The notes below the pieces were generated by a model. The model was given only the letters and a program-made list of their open reading frames with translations, did no database searches and was not told where the DNA came from. This document shows, in pieces, positions 48,537 through 63,119 of a stretch of DNA of 64,000 nt; the first letter of the stretch is position 1, and each line of letters begins with the position of its first letter. The translations under genes were made by a program, and so were the position numbers. The DNA comes from Eopsaltria australis (lineage: Eukaryota; Chordata; Aves; Passeriformes; Petroicidae): contig JAVTVJ010000040.1 in assembly GCA_034509425.1 (NCBI GenBank), positions 6,959,001-7,023,000 on the forward strand. The letters run 5' to 3'.

Positions 48537-51500
48537 CCCCACAGGTAGAATTTAAAACAAAAGGTTTATCAGCACCAAAAGCCCACTGCCCTGGGTAAAT
48601 GTGCTTCCTTGCAACAATAAAGACAAATAAAGTACTAAAAAAGGATAAAGCAGGAGATTACAGACCTAGCTGTGGTTTGATAAATGGCACTCTACTGCAC
48701 TCTGCTTATTGTGTACTTCATACCTCGCTCTTGAATATGGAAGAGAATTTTATTAAAGATTTAGCCACGGTGGTGGTGGTGACTGGCTCACAGTAATTTT
48801 CCTACAAAGTAGTTTAATCTATCACAGGGCAGACAGTGCACCTTCTTACCATGTATCATATCTGTCTATTGAGTAAGTGCTATCCAAATCCAATTTCTTT
48901 TCATTTTTGGAACCTGTGATGCATATTCAAGATACATTTTCTTTTTGTCTGTGGCCTAAATTAGGTGCTTTATAAAGAAAAAATAAAAAAGAAAAAAAAG
49001 TGAAGTAATAAAAAAGACTGGACATTTTCTTTTTTTTCCTGGGACTCACTACAATGCTAATGATGCAAAACAATGGGTATGGTTGGCTGTCACTGCACTC
49101 ACGACACTGTCAGTACACAGTCCCACCTCCAAATACTGGCCCCAGCTCATACAGGTGAAACTTATAAAATTGCTGCAATTAAGCCCTAACTTGGTATGAG
49201 ATTTCAATGCTTATTTTCTATATTTAATTAAAATAATGATCAAAGTAGTTGTGCTTTTTTTTTTTTTTTATCTGAGGCTGGAAAAGTTGTTGGTTTAGGC
49301 AATCAAAAATGGAGCATTTAGAAATTACTGAATTTTTTTTCTCCCCACAACCAAAGCTAAGACACAGCTTCTAACAGTTTCTTCATTTTAATTGTAAATG
49401 ACTCTGTAGGAATCACCAAGAATCTAAGAAATTAAGTACTTCTGATAGTTTCTCAGTTCTGACAAGTTTTTCCTCCCAGTCTGTTACTTTTGTTTTGGGG
49501 ATTGGGAGAGTTTTCCACTTCCATACTTCTGTGTGTCTGCTGAGTGTGTTTGTCAAACTGAGAGAGAAATTAGAGATCTAATCCAAAACTGTTACATCCA
49601 AACACATTTCTTTTGGAAACTACTGTATGTATAGAATACAGTAGTTCTCCAGATCTGAGCATGAAGCACATCCAAGAATAAAATATACAGGTAGTTCAAC
49701 AAACACTTCAGGGGCAACTAAAGGTGACAGAGTTGGTCCTTTGTGATTTGTATCCTCTGTGTATTACAGTCTGATTAATTCCCTTTGTTAAACCACTACA
49801 TAAGATCAGTGTATGTATTTCAAGGTGATAATCAGAACATTAAATCTAATAGTACGTTTGAATTTATGCCTGCTACAAAATGGGTGATTACCAGATGCTG
49901 AATTTACTGTCCTTAAGGAAAATAAACGTATATGTGACTTGATTTTACCTGGAGTAGCTTCCAAAGGGCAGTCTCAGAAATGTGAGTCTTAGCCCAGAAC
50001 TAGCTTCAAATCTATTCCAGCTTTGGTCCCATGGAAGAATTTTACAAGTTGTATCAACAAGAATCTTTCTTTCAATTTGATCTTCAATGTCTCTGACATA
50101 TGCAACAGGCTGAAACAGCTATCTCTATCGTTTTTTAGCATTATACCCATGATACCATATTTTTCCCTTGGACATTCTGTTTCTAATCTCTGTCTTCTCA
50201 TCACTATATTTTTCTTTCCTAATTTAAGCAGCACTATCCCAGTGCCTATAAACATAGTCCTATTCAGGTCTGAGACTTCAGCAGAGTACAAAGAACAGTG
50301 TTAATGTACTCAGTAGTAATGATTTTCATTAGTCTCTACAAAAAGTGTGCATGACTAAAAATTTCAGTCTATATTTCACCCTAGAAAAGCTATTGAAAAA
50401 GCAAGTCAGGTTGGTGTACTCTGAGTTTGTGGAGACCTTACTACTTCCTAGAACTTGTTTCCAAAGTCTTCTCTAATCAGGTTCCTACCTGTACAGGGAC
50501 CAGACTTGAACTCAGAGACTAATTTAAAGGATTGCCAAAATTATAATTTTATCATGGGATTTCTTCCCAGATTCCATTAAAGATTATATTTTTATCTATT
50601 GAACAATACACAGCATACACTTTGAATGAAAAAGCACAACCTCTCTTCTCTACTATTTCAGTTTTTCCTGTAGTGCTAATATTACAGAATCTCATTACTG
50701 CTTTTGTTTAGATGTAAATCATTCTGTGTCCTGTTTCTTCCAAGCTGACAATTTAGTCAACTTTGACTGCCTTTTCCAGTACTGATTCTGTGAAGGGTGC
50801 CCTCTGAGGTAGCCCTCAAGTAGTGATGTCCTGTGAGAGCCTGAAAATACTGAAATTTGAAAACTTAAATTCAATGCAGTTCCATTTGTACGATTTTTTC
50901 TCAAAAGGCAGATTTTCCTGGACTTTTTATCTTTACGAGTGTTACTTGTGGTGCTTCCTTTGGTCTTCAAATGCTGTTCTGCCTAATGTATTTTATATAC
51001 TCTGCAGTCTCTCTATTGTACCAACAGCATGAGGGCACTGCCTATACTCTCTGAGCATCTTCCTTAGACCTGAGGGTCCCACTTAGGAAAATAAATGATT
51101 TAAAATTTGGATTGGTTAGCAACTTTCCAAAATCTTCTGTCCAAGATCCCGGACCCATTAGGGTCTCAAAGAAAGGACTCAATTAGCTCTGCACATATGC
51201 AATATTTAAGCTTGCCTTCAAATAACTCCCAAACACTTTTAGACTTAGAAAATGCTTTAAAAAAACGTGGTTTATATTTATATGGAATTGAATATTCTTT
51301 GAATTTCTCTAATACAACTGGTCTTCTTCACTGATTTAAGTGAGAACAACTGAAAACATCATGACTGTTATCCTATCAAAAGAAGTAACACCAACACTTT
51401 ATTCTAAGATATCTATTTTTTGCAGTTACTGAAAGTGCTGTTTAAGCCTTATTCTGGTGTCCTACAAATCTTCAGAGAAATTGTAATGAGTAGAGTTTTA

Positions 51501-54500
51501 ACAAATCTTCTTTTCCATCAAGGATATCTTCTCTGTTATATGTGGTATTTCATATAATTTTACTTGTGGAATTACATTTTCTTGGGGATCTATGAGTTCA
51601 ACAGAGGCCTGTGTTTTTGTTATCCTAGATTCAGTCATTCTCAACTACACTCCACTAGGTATACACACTAATGAAGTACAGTCTGTAGTAGGGCCTTCAC
51701 AGTTTCAGTTTCACATAGACAAGGCCAAAAACTTGTGGACAATAGCACAGGCAAGACAACCAAAAAAAGACATTACACAATCACTGTCAGTAAGGGTGCT
51801 GTCCAGATTGAAAATTATAGAAGCAAATGTGAGCAAAACTAGACTTAAATCTCTGCTTACATTAATTGCCACAGCAATAAGGAAGGATACTCCGCTTCCA
51901 CACTGGAAGGAGAGATCTAACTCAAGTAAACCACTAGTCTGGGGAAGAGGACACTGGACATTTGAAGAAGATACTTTGGACACATAAAGCAACAATGTAA
52001 AATAAGAACTAAATAACTTAGATTCTGACTTTCACATTACATTGGACAATGTAATTGCAAAAATGAAAAAAGAAACCAAGGAGATAAAAAGCCCAGGACT
52101 ACCTCATAAATTACAGAAGTTTTGAAACTAAAAAACTACAGAAGTTTTGAAAATCTGTCACTTTGGATATAAGAAAAATGTGATCAGACATAAGAGATCT
52201 ATCAGCCTAGATATATGCAGAAATAACTTGCTGTAGGAACACAATTACAGAAACGTTACAAGTCAGAAACTTGTATGAAGGGGAAAAATTGGCAAGATAT
52301 CTTTAGACCTAGATATGCTTTTACTCACCATCACATTCAGAATGTTACATTCATAGAAACTTGGGACAATATCTGACCAGAAAGAAAAAAACAGTTCAAA
52401 TAGAAAAATCAGAAATCAATAATACATTAAAGAAAAGTCTTATGGTACTTTAGATTAACTTGCAAACTGAATTATCAGAAAAACTGATTTGGCTATACTG
52501 GATAGCATGAACCTCCATATTGAGTCAGAAACATATTTAACATGCACTTGCTTGGTTGCCAAATGCCTTTTTGATGAATTATATTAAAATCACTGCCATT
52601 CCTGAGACAAATTAAAACTATATTTTTCACTTCATAGGGAGGTTGGGCTCTTCCTGAGACATCTGTATAGCCTTAGAATTTTAAATTGCAGCTATTGCAC
52701 ACCCACACACCTCTGGCTTATTACACCTTCATTGGTTTGAGAAAAACCCTTGCTTCAGTCAGACTGTGGACTAATCCCTAAGGCCAGATCATTCATTGAC
52801 AATAGCAGGAAGTACTGTCCTAGAATATTATTTCAGGCTTGTCTCCATATTTTAGAAGGCAGATCATATATATCTAAGAAGAAGGTTTTGCATCCCTTGA
52901 GATGACAAAAAGGACCTCAAGCATTTACCTATTCACTTAGTTTACCACTTGAAGATTTTGAAACTTAGGTTCCTTTTGGGAGTTTTTCATTATAGAGTAT
53001 TTAGAATATTTTTTTCCTCTCTGTTATAAACCACTATATAGATTTTGATCCCGACTCTCAATTAGAACAGTACATACTCCTCTCATTTCAATAAATGGGT
53101 CTGAAGAATAAGTTGCATTACTTCTTACTTGACAGAGGACAATATGAATTAGAGCAATAAGAAACTATATGCCAGTAAGAAAGCAAGATTCAGGTGAAGG
53201 AATTTACATATTACATATCAGCAATCAAAGATTATATAAATTTGTTATTTTATTACAATCTAAAATTAGCTCTTTTACATTAGTTCAAAATTCAGATGAA
53301 ATTTTTCAAGATCCAATTGTACTGAAATATGTACTTATGGATGTCATTTCAATACACACATAGATTTTGTCATGGCACACATCCATAACACAACCATTAC
53401 TGAGGTATTACAACCTCAAACAAGATAAAACTGATTTGACTATTTCATAAAGTATTTACAGGCAATAGACCAAACCCTGTAGTTCTCCTAAATTAAAGCA
53501 GTTTGCTTGAAATTTAGGTAGCAGCACAAACATGGACTCTAACTGAGAAACTAACCAAGGAGAATTTTTCTTATAGGTAAAAATTATCTTTTTAAGGACT
53601 TGGAATAATTGGAATACACACAAATGGCTGTTAAATTTGTACTTACTTTACTACATAAGGCAAAAATATTCTCTGACAGAGATCTGACTTTGGTGCAAGG
53701 ATCAATGGACATGCTAGATATATCTGGATAACTGGCTTGACACACTCCTTTCTCTTCTCAGCTACTGCTGAGATTTATATCCTTTCAAATCCACAGAAAG
53801 CATTTACTTCTTTAAATCCACTGCAGTATTTGGTTCTTAGACTGGACCAGCAACACTGAGTAAGACAAGCAAGACATTCAGCATGTGACAGCTGAGCTGA
53901 GCCTTGAAGTGTGGATGGTCCACAGTGCTCTCCAACCTGGATACCTCAAACTTCCAGTGAATGTTTGGAGTGTTTATTAACCAAAGGTTCAACATAACTA
54001 AAGAAACCAAAATTAGTCATTAAACAACACACACTGCCTTCACACTGAGGTGATACTCTAATATTATGTATAATATACATACTTGGTCCCTATATGTTTG
54101 GCACACATGTTGGGCTCTTCACCATTTGAGTAAAAACTTGGAAGAAATTTTAAAACACAAATATGTTCATGTTTCTTAGACTCCTCCAAGATTTTTTTCT
54201 GAGAATTTTTTACATGCCTTTTCTTCCCCTACAAAGAGAACATCACTCATTCACAGAAGTAGGTTCAGCAGTTATGGTTATATATCCAGTAAACAAAAAC
54301 ATGCAAAGAAATTTATTCTTGGTGAAAAAAACTAATAAAATCTAGGAGATAGTCACAGATGCAGGAAGTTTCCTCTGTTCTCCTTGAGTTCATTAAGAAA
54401 GTGAATAAGGAAATTACCTCCTCTACCTATGTATGCAATATCAGCTTTATCTAGAAACAGCACGGTTTCATTAGTATCTGTCACAACATTAGCATTATAT

Positions 54501-57500
54501 AAGAAATTGCTTGAAACCAATATCCCACTTACAACAGTCCTAAACCCTGGGAAAGGCAAGATATAAGCTCTGCAACACAGAATATCTTTGCATCAGATGG
54601 TTTACTGCTGGAAAATTTTACTCTTCTTTCTTGGTCTCATCTATCTAGGACTTTTTCATATAACCCATGGCTAACAATGTATTTTTCAAAGCTGAATTAC
54701 TGAAGACGTAATGATATTCAGAAGGTTAAAAAAATTTTAAAATCACTGAATTATATTATTGCTCAATATAAATATTTGCCCAGAGGTGTTTCTCTAATCA
54801 ATATTTAAAGTGAATCAAAGGAAGTTTAATAGCTAAATCTTGCTCTCATTATATGTCATGATCCTTTATCTGATATCTTCTGAAGCTATAGACCCCTCAG
54901 AGGTTGGGAGAAAGCAAACAATTAATTTCACAAAATTTTTATAAGAAAAAAACTGCTCATTTGAAAAAATATGACAAAACTAGATTAATATTTTCATGCA
55001 TTCAGGAGGGCACAAACATAATGCAATAGTTTCTTTAATAATGAAATATGCTTTGATCCAGTTATACGTTTCAGAAATAATTATATCCTGTCAAAGCACA
55101 AAACAAAATGAAAATACAATTGGTTCTCAAACAAAAATCATTGTAAATCATGAGCAATATGTGAATATCTATAAGGACAAAGACTGTACTTAGGAATTGT
55201 GTGTGTATTTGTGTGCACATGTGCTCATGCACATATTGTTGTGGTGCCTACTAAGCATGACTCCTGATCTGGTGTCTGCTATTTCTGCCCATATGCCACT
55301 GTGACAGCCCTGTGCTGAAATCCAAATTAAATCTGTATTTGCACTATAATTTTCAGTATACCAATGAATAAAACATTGCTGTTTTCTTTCTGTTATGAAG
55401 ATATCTTCTATTTGTGAAAAGTGTTACTCAACCCTCCCGTACAAATGTGATATCAAACATTTTTGCAGCATAAGTCACTGATGAGAACAAGCATCAAAGA
55501 ATGGGATGACAGACACTTAAAGTACTAAATAATTTATTAATGGCATATTTGTCTCTTACAATGTCAGTTCTGACCTGAGAAACCAAAGCAGGAGGTGGTA
55601 CCCCAGATGCTGACCCAAACAAAGGTCTCTGCCCAAAACATCTCACTATGAAAGTACAAGACCAACAGCAATTCTACTACTGAGGGACAGAGAGGAATGC
55701 CGTGAAAAAAAATACTATCAATGGAATTGTCAGTAGTCTCTAAATACCAGCTGGATTTATTAATTACAAATTATACTGTGAATGTGCTATTTTTAGGCTC
55801 AAAAAATGAAAGTTGCCTAGGGAAATGAATGCCTAATTTCTGCAGGAGCTCTGTATCCAAATCAAGTTTTCTAGGTAATTTTGCATACATCAGTTGAATT
55901 TCTAGGTAAAACAGAAATATTTTTGAATATGAGTGTGATTCACTTCACTCATTAGTAGATTAAGTCATTTTAATGTGTTTTTTTTTAATTCAATGCAAAA
56001 AAGTTATCTGCATTACTTCTTTAAACTCTAAAGACCATTTTAAAAAATGTTTAGCACTAAAAAGTTCTAGTTAATGCAATATTTTCGCCATAAATCTTGA
56101 TCCACTGTGGCAAAATATCAAAGATGGCACAGAACCTCTCAGATCAGCAAACATCAAATGAGCTCTTTTTTTGTCTCAATGGCCTTTTGTTGTGAAGCTG
56201 GGAAAAATACATTGCCACACAGGTACAGTTACTCCACTGCTTCCTCAGCTATCATACTGGTGCTTTGGATGACTACAAGAGTCATGACAAGCTTAGCAAA
56301 AAGATGAGACAATCAAGAGTCAGGAAAACAAAATAATCAGAAAAATATTATGTAAAACAAAACTAAATGCAACAAAAGCCATGATGCATCATCAATAAAA
56401 AGAAATTAATTAATATGTTCTGTTCTTAGCATTGATTAATTAAAGCAAGTGTGGTTTAGGAAAACATTTTAAGAAAAGCTTTCAAGTATCTTAAAATAAA
56501 TACTCTTAGAGAAGTAAGGTGGTGTTGAAGTGATGGTATCAGACTGGAAACCTGGAAGGACTGCTGCTGACTGCTGCTCATATTTTCAGTATGTTGAAAC
56601 AAATGTCATCTTGTATTTCCAAGTGAATGTAGCAGGTTTCACCCACGTTTTAGCAAAACAATGCATTAATTCACTCTTACCCATAACATGCTTTTAGATG
56701 TTCCCATTAAATATGCTTCAAAAACCTGGATTCAATACACTACTAGACTGCAGTGTCTAACATTGTATTACAGCCATCTACTTTACGGACAACTTTGACC
56801 TCACTGTTTCATTTTCCATTGCCCCAATTCTTCCCTGGCAATGGAGGAAACACTTCTTTTCTCTCTACTTCTTATATGTGTTGCAAAGATACATATAAGA
56901 TATAATGGCATCATTCAGCCAGAGCTTTAGCTTTGTTAAAGTGGATCCCTGTTCTGTTTTGGACTCCAGATAAAAGTGAGAAAAATCAATACTGAGCTTA
57001 AGTACCACCGAACAAGCATTCCCAACCTCTTCAAGCTAACACCACCTAAAACTATTTAAATTTGCACTTCACAAATATTAGTTTTGTTAAACTTTTATTC
57101 AGCTTGGTTTTTGTTGATATTTTCCATTCTGACCACAGATGTCAAATGCCAAAATAATTTCAGCTGTCTCAATTTAGAATACAAGGCACGAGAACAAAAA
57201 AATACTATTTTTGCAATGTAAAGAAGGATTACAAGTTATACAGCTATACAAAATGTACTAATAATGCCAAGAACAAAGGAGGGAGAAGAAAGGTAAACCT
57301 AGATTTTTAGTACTGTTGTTAAATTTGGTTTCCAGAATCTAAGTTAGCACCAACTGACCCCAGTAGTGAAAGAGGTATGTGGGACAAGCCAAAAAGAAAC
57401 TGCAAGCAGCAAGATGGCAAAAAGGTGTCTGGCCTCAAACTATTAATTAGCAACTAGCAAAGCTGTACCACATATTCAGTGCTCCAGCATTCCTCCTCCA

Positions 57501-58373
57501 GAGGTTGCTGCTAGTCTGCCTCATTATCATCTGGATGGAAAACAACACTCTTTCCTGGGAGTTCACTGCAACAGTCTTATTGATTAAGTTCCCATAGTGT
57601 TAAATCATTCTGTAGCTTTCACTCCATTCTCCCCACCTTCCCACCCCTGAATAATAACAGCTTTGGTGGATTTATGGGGGTGGTGCAGTAGATGAGGAGC
57701 ATTTGATAAACACGATAGCATAATACAGTTTCTATTTATGCAATGCCCTTAGCTTCACAACATTTCACATGCCAAGACAGTATTTAAAAAAACAAAAAAT
57801 AAACTAATCTGACTTTGTTCTTGCTTGTATTCTGCTTCTGCTACAACTTACGGATCTCTGACAATCATCCAAATGCGTTCTTTCCTGGATATAGTGAATT
57901 TGAAATAACGGGAAAAAAACTAGTGAGGTGGCGATTTCTCTCTTTTCATCATCTCTCAGGTTGGAGAAAACCAATAATTTCTAAATATACTTCATGTCAT
58001 TTTTTTCAGTGGCATACATCTGAGACATGCAAATCTATGTAATGCAATCTAAAAAAAAATAAGAATAAAAACTTAATTTCTACTAGAAATAAAACGGAAT
58101 TATCTCTCATTGTGAAAGAACCTACCAAGAATCATGGGTCCTTACATCACTGGAAAAATAAAGGCTTAGGTTTAAGATTACTCTAGGCTTGGCTCTGATT
58201 TTAGACCTGAGAATAACTGGATTTTTTTGGAATGGGTCAGACACAAAGTAGCTGGGTTAAGTTTCCTTAGAGGATCCAGAGTAGATACAGCTGTTCCAAA
58301 TGGGCCCTGAGCTATCCTGAAGGGTAGTGGGCTGACAAGCAAATCTCAAGAGATGTTTTTAAAGTGTAAAACT

Positions 58374-58448
58374 TACTACTATTATTATTACTATTATTAT
58401 TATTATTATAATAATATTATCATCATCATTTAGAAAAAAAAAAAAAAA
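58374..58448. repeat. (ATT)n / (ATC)n microsatellite with poly-A
   Basis: ACT/ATT trinucleotide units at 58374-58408, an imperfect ATAAT part, four ATC units, then a poly-A run at 58434-58448. Confidence 0.92.
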
Positions 58449-58606
58449 GTGAGTGAAACCATCACTTAAGACAAAATCAAAATAAATGAATGTTAAAAAG
58501 GAGGAAAGAAGAAAATGGTGCTGGAACAGCTTTTTGGCAACATGACCAAGTGATAAATTTCAGTTGGGAGGGATTTTCAGGTGAAAGCATAATCTTTCAC
58601 ATTGAG

Positions 58607-58704
58607 AAAAAAAAACCAACCAAAACCAACCAACCAACCAACAAACAAATCCCAAACAAATACACACACAAGCAAACCCAAAACAAAACAAAACAAAAAA
58701 CCAC
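58607..58704. repeat. A/C-rich (CAAC)n/(CAAA)n tract
   Basis: Starts with poly-A, then CCAACC tetramers, CAAA units, a short CACACACA run and (AAAAC)n. It is nearly all A and C on the + strand. Frames open across it are low-complexity artefacts. Confidence 0.92.
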
Positions 58705-61700
58705 CCCAGAATGTCTGTCACAATATCCAATCACTGTGGCACTTTAAAAAACTACAAGAGGAATTCTTATGTGTAGAAAAGTTTGCTTCAGTAAAACATT
58801 AACAAGATTTTATTATTAACTCAAATTGAAAATGGATCATTTTGATTGCAAATCTGCATTTGTGAAGCACAGATTTCACAAATTGTTGCATGGGGATGCA
58901 GTAGAGTTCAAGGTTTTTACTATCTATTTCATATTAGTGATCATTAAGGTAACAACCTCATTGGTTGGCTTTTAATCTTCCCATGGTTGCACATTGCATG
59001 ATTTCTACTACCTTACTGCCAGTAGCAAGTAGATTGGCTCCCTCCAGACAAACAGCACAGCATCCTTTCTCGTTCTTACAATCACTTTTGGTCACAAATG
59101 TGCCTCTTAGGCATGCTCAGCTGAGGGAGACCAGTGCCTGATGCTGCTCATCCCATGGGTTCAGTCCTGCCGCACTGGGTGTTGGGAGCAGCTGTCAGGA
59201 CCCGAGCCTGCAGCCAGGGCATTGTTCTTTCCTTCTGCTACCAAAGGGATATTTTTATTTTCTCCATTTACTTCTGTCTGGATACACTGAGAGAAAAAGT
59301 ATTCAAGGAAAAAGAGGAAGGAAAATTGCTGATACTCTAAGTTACCTGACACTTGGACTCAAGAAGTGAAGGGTAGCACTGCAGGAAAGAAATTAAATAT
59401 ATGCCCTGACGTGAGTTTAATATGAAATTTGAGCTTTATTCACCACCACTCACCTTGTATTGTACCCACTTCATTAGCTGTTAAATTTTAACAAGAATAT
59501 ATATACATATATTTACACCTTGTTTGCTTCTTGGCATTATTTGTGAGGAGAGTATTTTCTTTTCCTTCACAGAAAGTTTAACTTATTCCACAAAAGTTCC
59601 CACTGATTTCAGTCCAAATGCTCATAAATTACTATACAGAACTAGTGAAAGCAGAACTTTTTACATTAGCTTATGCATTCAGCTTAAAAGGAAAACAAAA
59701 TTAAACGGAGGTATGCTCTGTACTTCTTAGTACTAAACATATATTCCTCCAGCATTTAAAAAAATTAAATGAAATTCATTCACTGAAAATATTTCAAGTA
59801 TTTACAGTCATTTAGCTACCAAATTCACACTCAGGTCTTCTTTATTTTATGAAGTAATATTACTGGGAAGATGGTTCTCAAAACTACAGCTGTACCAGTG
59901 ATGAAATATCTGTGATTCTGTGAAATATTTTCTTAATGAGTATGGCTTTTCTCACTCCTAAAAGTGCTCTCACAGAAGCAGGGTCTATGGATCGGAATCT
60001 ATGACTCCTGAGATTTTTCCTGAGACTGATAAAAAAATTCAGCAGAAAAGTTTGATAGCCCAAACTGGAGGTTTCAGCTAAACATAATTACAACCTTTAG
60101 TAAAAGATAAAATTTACCAGAAGACTGTCCAATAATTAAGACATTTAAAAGGCCATAAGGAAAAGATACAGTTTCCAGAATTCTATTCTAAGAATAAATA
60201 TGAAACTGAAATGTTTCTATTACTCTGCTGTACTGAACATAAAATCTGACATATTAAAATACATTACATTTTCTTAAATAACATTCTCCTATTTCTCAAA
60301 TAAACAAAACAGGGAAGACAGAAACACATTTTCAAACAGATTGATATTCATCCCATGTAATTTTTGCCATCCAAAAGTTCAATATTTAGTATAAGATAAG
60401 TTCCCAAGATCTACTGAGAAGGCAGCAAAGGGAAACATGGCAATGTTCAAAGAACTCACTCTACAGCTTGCACTCTTTCTGTGGGATATGAGTGATCTGT
60501 TACCATTGATCTGTTTTCACTTCCACTCTTTGTCTTCTGGAGAAGTTACATATGAAAAGATATAATTTTTTTGGTTTTACTTTTTTTTTTGTTTACGTTC
60601 GTAATTTAAATTTTGATCAGCTTTTCCACTAGATTTGGCGAGATGGGTTGCCCTCTGAAGATGGCTCTCTCACTCAATTGCTTGCCAGCACAGCTTAGGT
60701 AAATGTTTAAATTTGGGAAAATGTTAAAATGTTTAAATTTGGGAAAGCCACTAAGTTGTAGCTAATCTGATTCGCTGACAGGTGAAGTAGTTTCTTTATT
60801 AAGACTTTAAATCATCAAATAGATCAAATAATCAATATGCGATGCAGGGTTAAGTAAATGCCAAAAGAAACAGTTAAGAAAAAGTTGTTAGCCAAGGATC
60901 ACAATATTTTTAGACATCATTTTCAGAAAGTTGAGCTAACAGAATACAGAGATGTCTGTAGGATGATAAACAGTGGGTTGAGTGTAATTTAACCACTTAG
61001 CTGAAAGGCTACAGTCTGCAAAATGTACAGTTACAAATACAGCACTTTATATAGTCTAGTGCAACAAAACAGGGAAGTAAAACCCCAACATTTTCTTTGA
61101 AAAGCAATATTACAGGAAATTATAAATATCTATCTCAGTATAATTTAATTTCTTCATGTAGTGTTTTGTCACTAACAAAATTTTCATATACCACAAAATG
61201 GAAGCAAGGAAGAGTATCCTCTTCCTTGGGCAAAATTTTGGTGAGTCCACTCTTGTAACACTTATTCACACTGCAAGGAACCTGTGAAGTACAAAACTTA
61301 GAAGCAAACTACATAAGCAATGCAAGATCCTAAAAAAAAAGCAAAAATATGCGACCAAAACCACTCCAACTAGTTTATCAAAAGGAAGGTCAAAAGTGTG
61401 GGTATTTACAAATGGAAAAAATATATCAGAGAAATAACTTAAAATATACTTCATCAAAATTTTTAGGGATATTTCATGCATACAGAGTGGAAATAAATTC
61501 AAGAGCAATCAGGCAAGCCAGAGATGAAAAGTTAAGGAATAGGAAAATCATCATTAGTGTGATGCCCAAATGCGAGAACCTAAAACTGCAACGAAGTTGG
61601 GTTTCTCTTTAAAGTTAACAGAAAGAACCAAACAGCTTCAGAGGACAATTAATCTCATCCTAAACAGAACCCTGAAATTATATGGAATGCATCCGGTCAT

Positions 61701-63119
61701 ACTTGTTTCTCTCCTCAATAGAATGGGGGCAAAAATAACTGGCTCAGACTGAGACATCTAGGCTTTATACATCCAAAGTTAGGTGAGATGCATCCCAGCA
61801 TGTATTGCTTTTTAGAGCCAGACTTTCTTCAGGAGTTGCACTGTTATCACCAGAAAACTGATAATCTGTATTTTTCTTTCTCCTGGGGAGGAAACCTTAT
61901 CCCTTTGCCTGAGAATGAGTGTAGAGGAGAAAGAAAGAGGGAAGTAGCTTTGGGCAGTAGTGCATAATCACTAGATTTTTCATTTCAGCTTTCAACTTGA
62001 AATTACAGATCTAACTTCCATTTGTGACTGCTATGACTGTACTGAGATTAGCATTTACCATATCACTTTCTACAGCTGGTATCAGTGAAAATATTTATGC
62101 ACACAGTGAGAGAAGAAAAGTATCTGCCAAAACCTGTGGGTGCCACTAAAAACATTTATTTCAAATCTGTGTTTTTGTACAGTGCACAGCACAATGGTAT
62201 TCTGCTTACAGGGGGAAATACCAGGCACTTCCATAATACAAAAAAATAAAGTAAAAATAATTTTTACCCTGTAGTAGTAACTTTCCAGAGCCCAAATTAA
62301 GCACTATAAATACAACAGAGGATCAGTTATAGCACCTCAGCAAGGTGAGAGATCTAGACTTTCTAATGAAGCCCCCCTGTAACAGACATAGCTGTAAAGT
62401 CTAGTCTTAACTTTAAGCTCTCTTTAGATTTTAATAAACAAATAGAGTGCACATGAAAATAAAATCAAATAAAATAAAACATGAACATGCAGAGCTCCCT
62501 TAGGCCAAGTTTATGGATAGTAAACCAGTACAGAGTTTCAAACACTGATAGTAACAGTAATTCTTAGATACTTTATTCACTTGGAGATGATGGGGTGCTA
62601 CCAGAGCCAGACAACTGAAAACCAGATGGATTGTGAAGACTGTGCCAGGTCTTCTCAAGATAAATTTCTGAATGAGCTGTTCCTTCTCACCAATATTTGG
62701 CAGACAGTACTTAGGGGGTTTTTAATTGCCACTGGTACCACAGAAAGGTTTTCTGAAGGCGATGGAATGCTGACCTCACTGAACAAAGACCTGTTTTACC
62801 TTAGTTAATGAATAATAGTTGCCATTTTCTGTAATTGTTCCCCCCCTTTACTGTCACAAATGGTCTTACAATAACAATCATAGTGCATAATCTGACGCAA
62901 GTGCTCTTAAAGAAATTTCTAGTAAAGGACTGCAGCCTCTGTGGGAGGTAACTGTCAGAATTATCTTAAACCACTACCTGTCTTCCACTACAATAGAAAA
63001 GGCCTTTAATCGAAATAATCCTTTTTCAAATGAGCAACTTTTTTTTCCTCTCTGCAATTCACTCATCTTAAAAAAAGCACTATAGCTTTTGTGCATAACT
63101 TAATTCATTCTTCAAGACA
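58705..63119. other. Non-genic AT-rich stretch
   Basis: No gene was recognised. A GC-richer patch lies at 59105-59225. The 20-mer AAATGTTTAAATTTGGGAAA is tandemly duplicated at 60701-60720 and 60727-60746 (period 26). Everything else is ordinary AT-rich DNA. Confidence 0.5.

Larger units (their letters stand above)
44866..58373. other. Non-genic AT-rich stretch
   Basis: No gene was recognised over 13.5 kb. It contains the longest non-repeat open frames of the window (143 codons at 47083-47514 and 131 codons at 51592-51987, both +), without domains, signal sequences or family resemblance. Also present are poly-T and poly-purine tracts (48321-48367, 48488-48536, 49255-49269), a short hairpin at 49614-49650, and a 25-base-period duplication at 52113-52152. 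Confidence 0.5.

Noticed and set aside
51592..51987. 131-codon + strand open frame
   Set aside because: No family resemblance. The opposite strand is open over most of the same bases, consistent with chance.
55787..55796. CTATTTTTAG, a perfect MEF2-type word
   Set aside because: A single 10-base AT-rich word is expected by chance in 64 kb of AT-rich sequence.
58490..58802. Two overlapping + strand frames rich in Lys, Thr, Asn and Pro
   Set aside because: They read through the A/C-rich simple repeat and are low-complexity artefacts.
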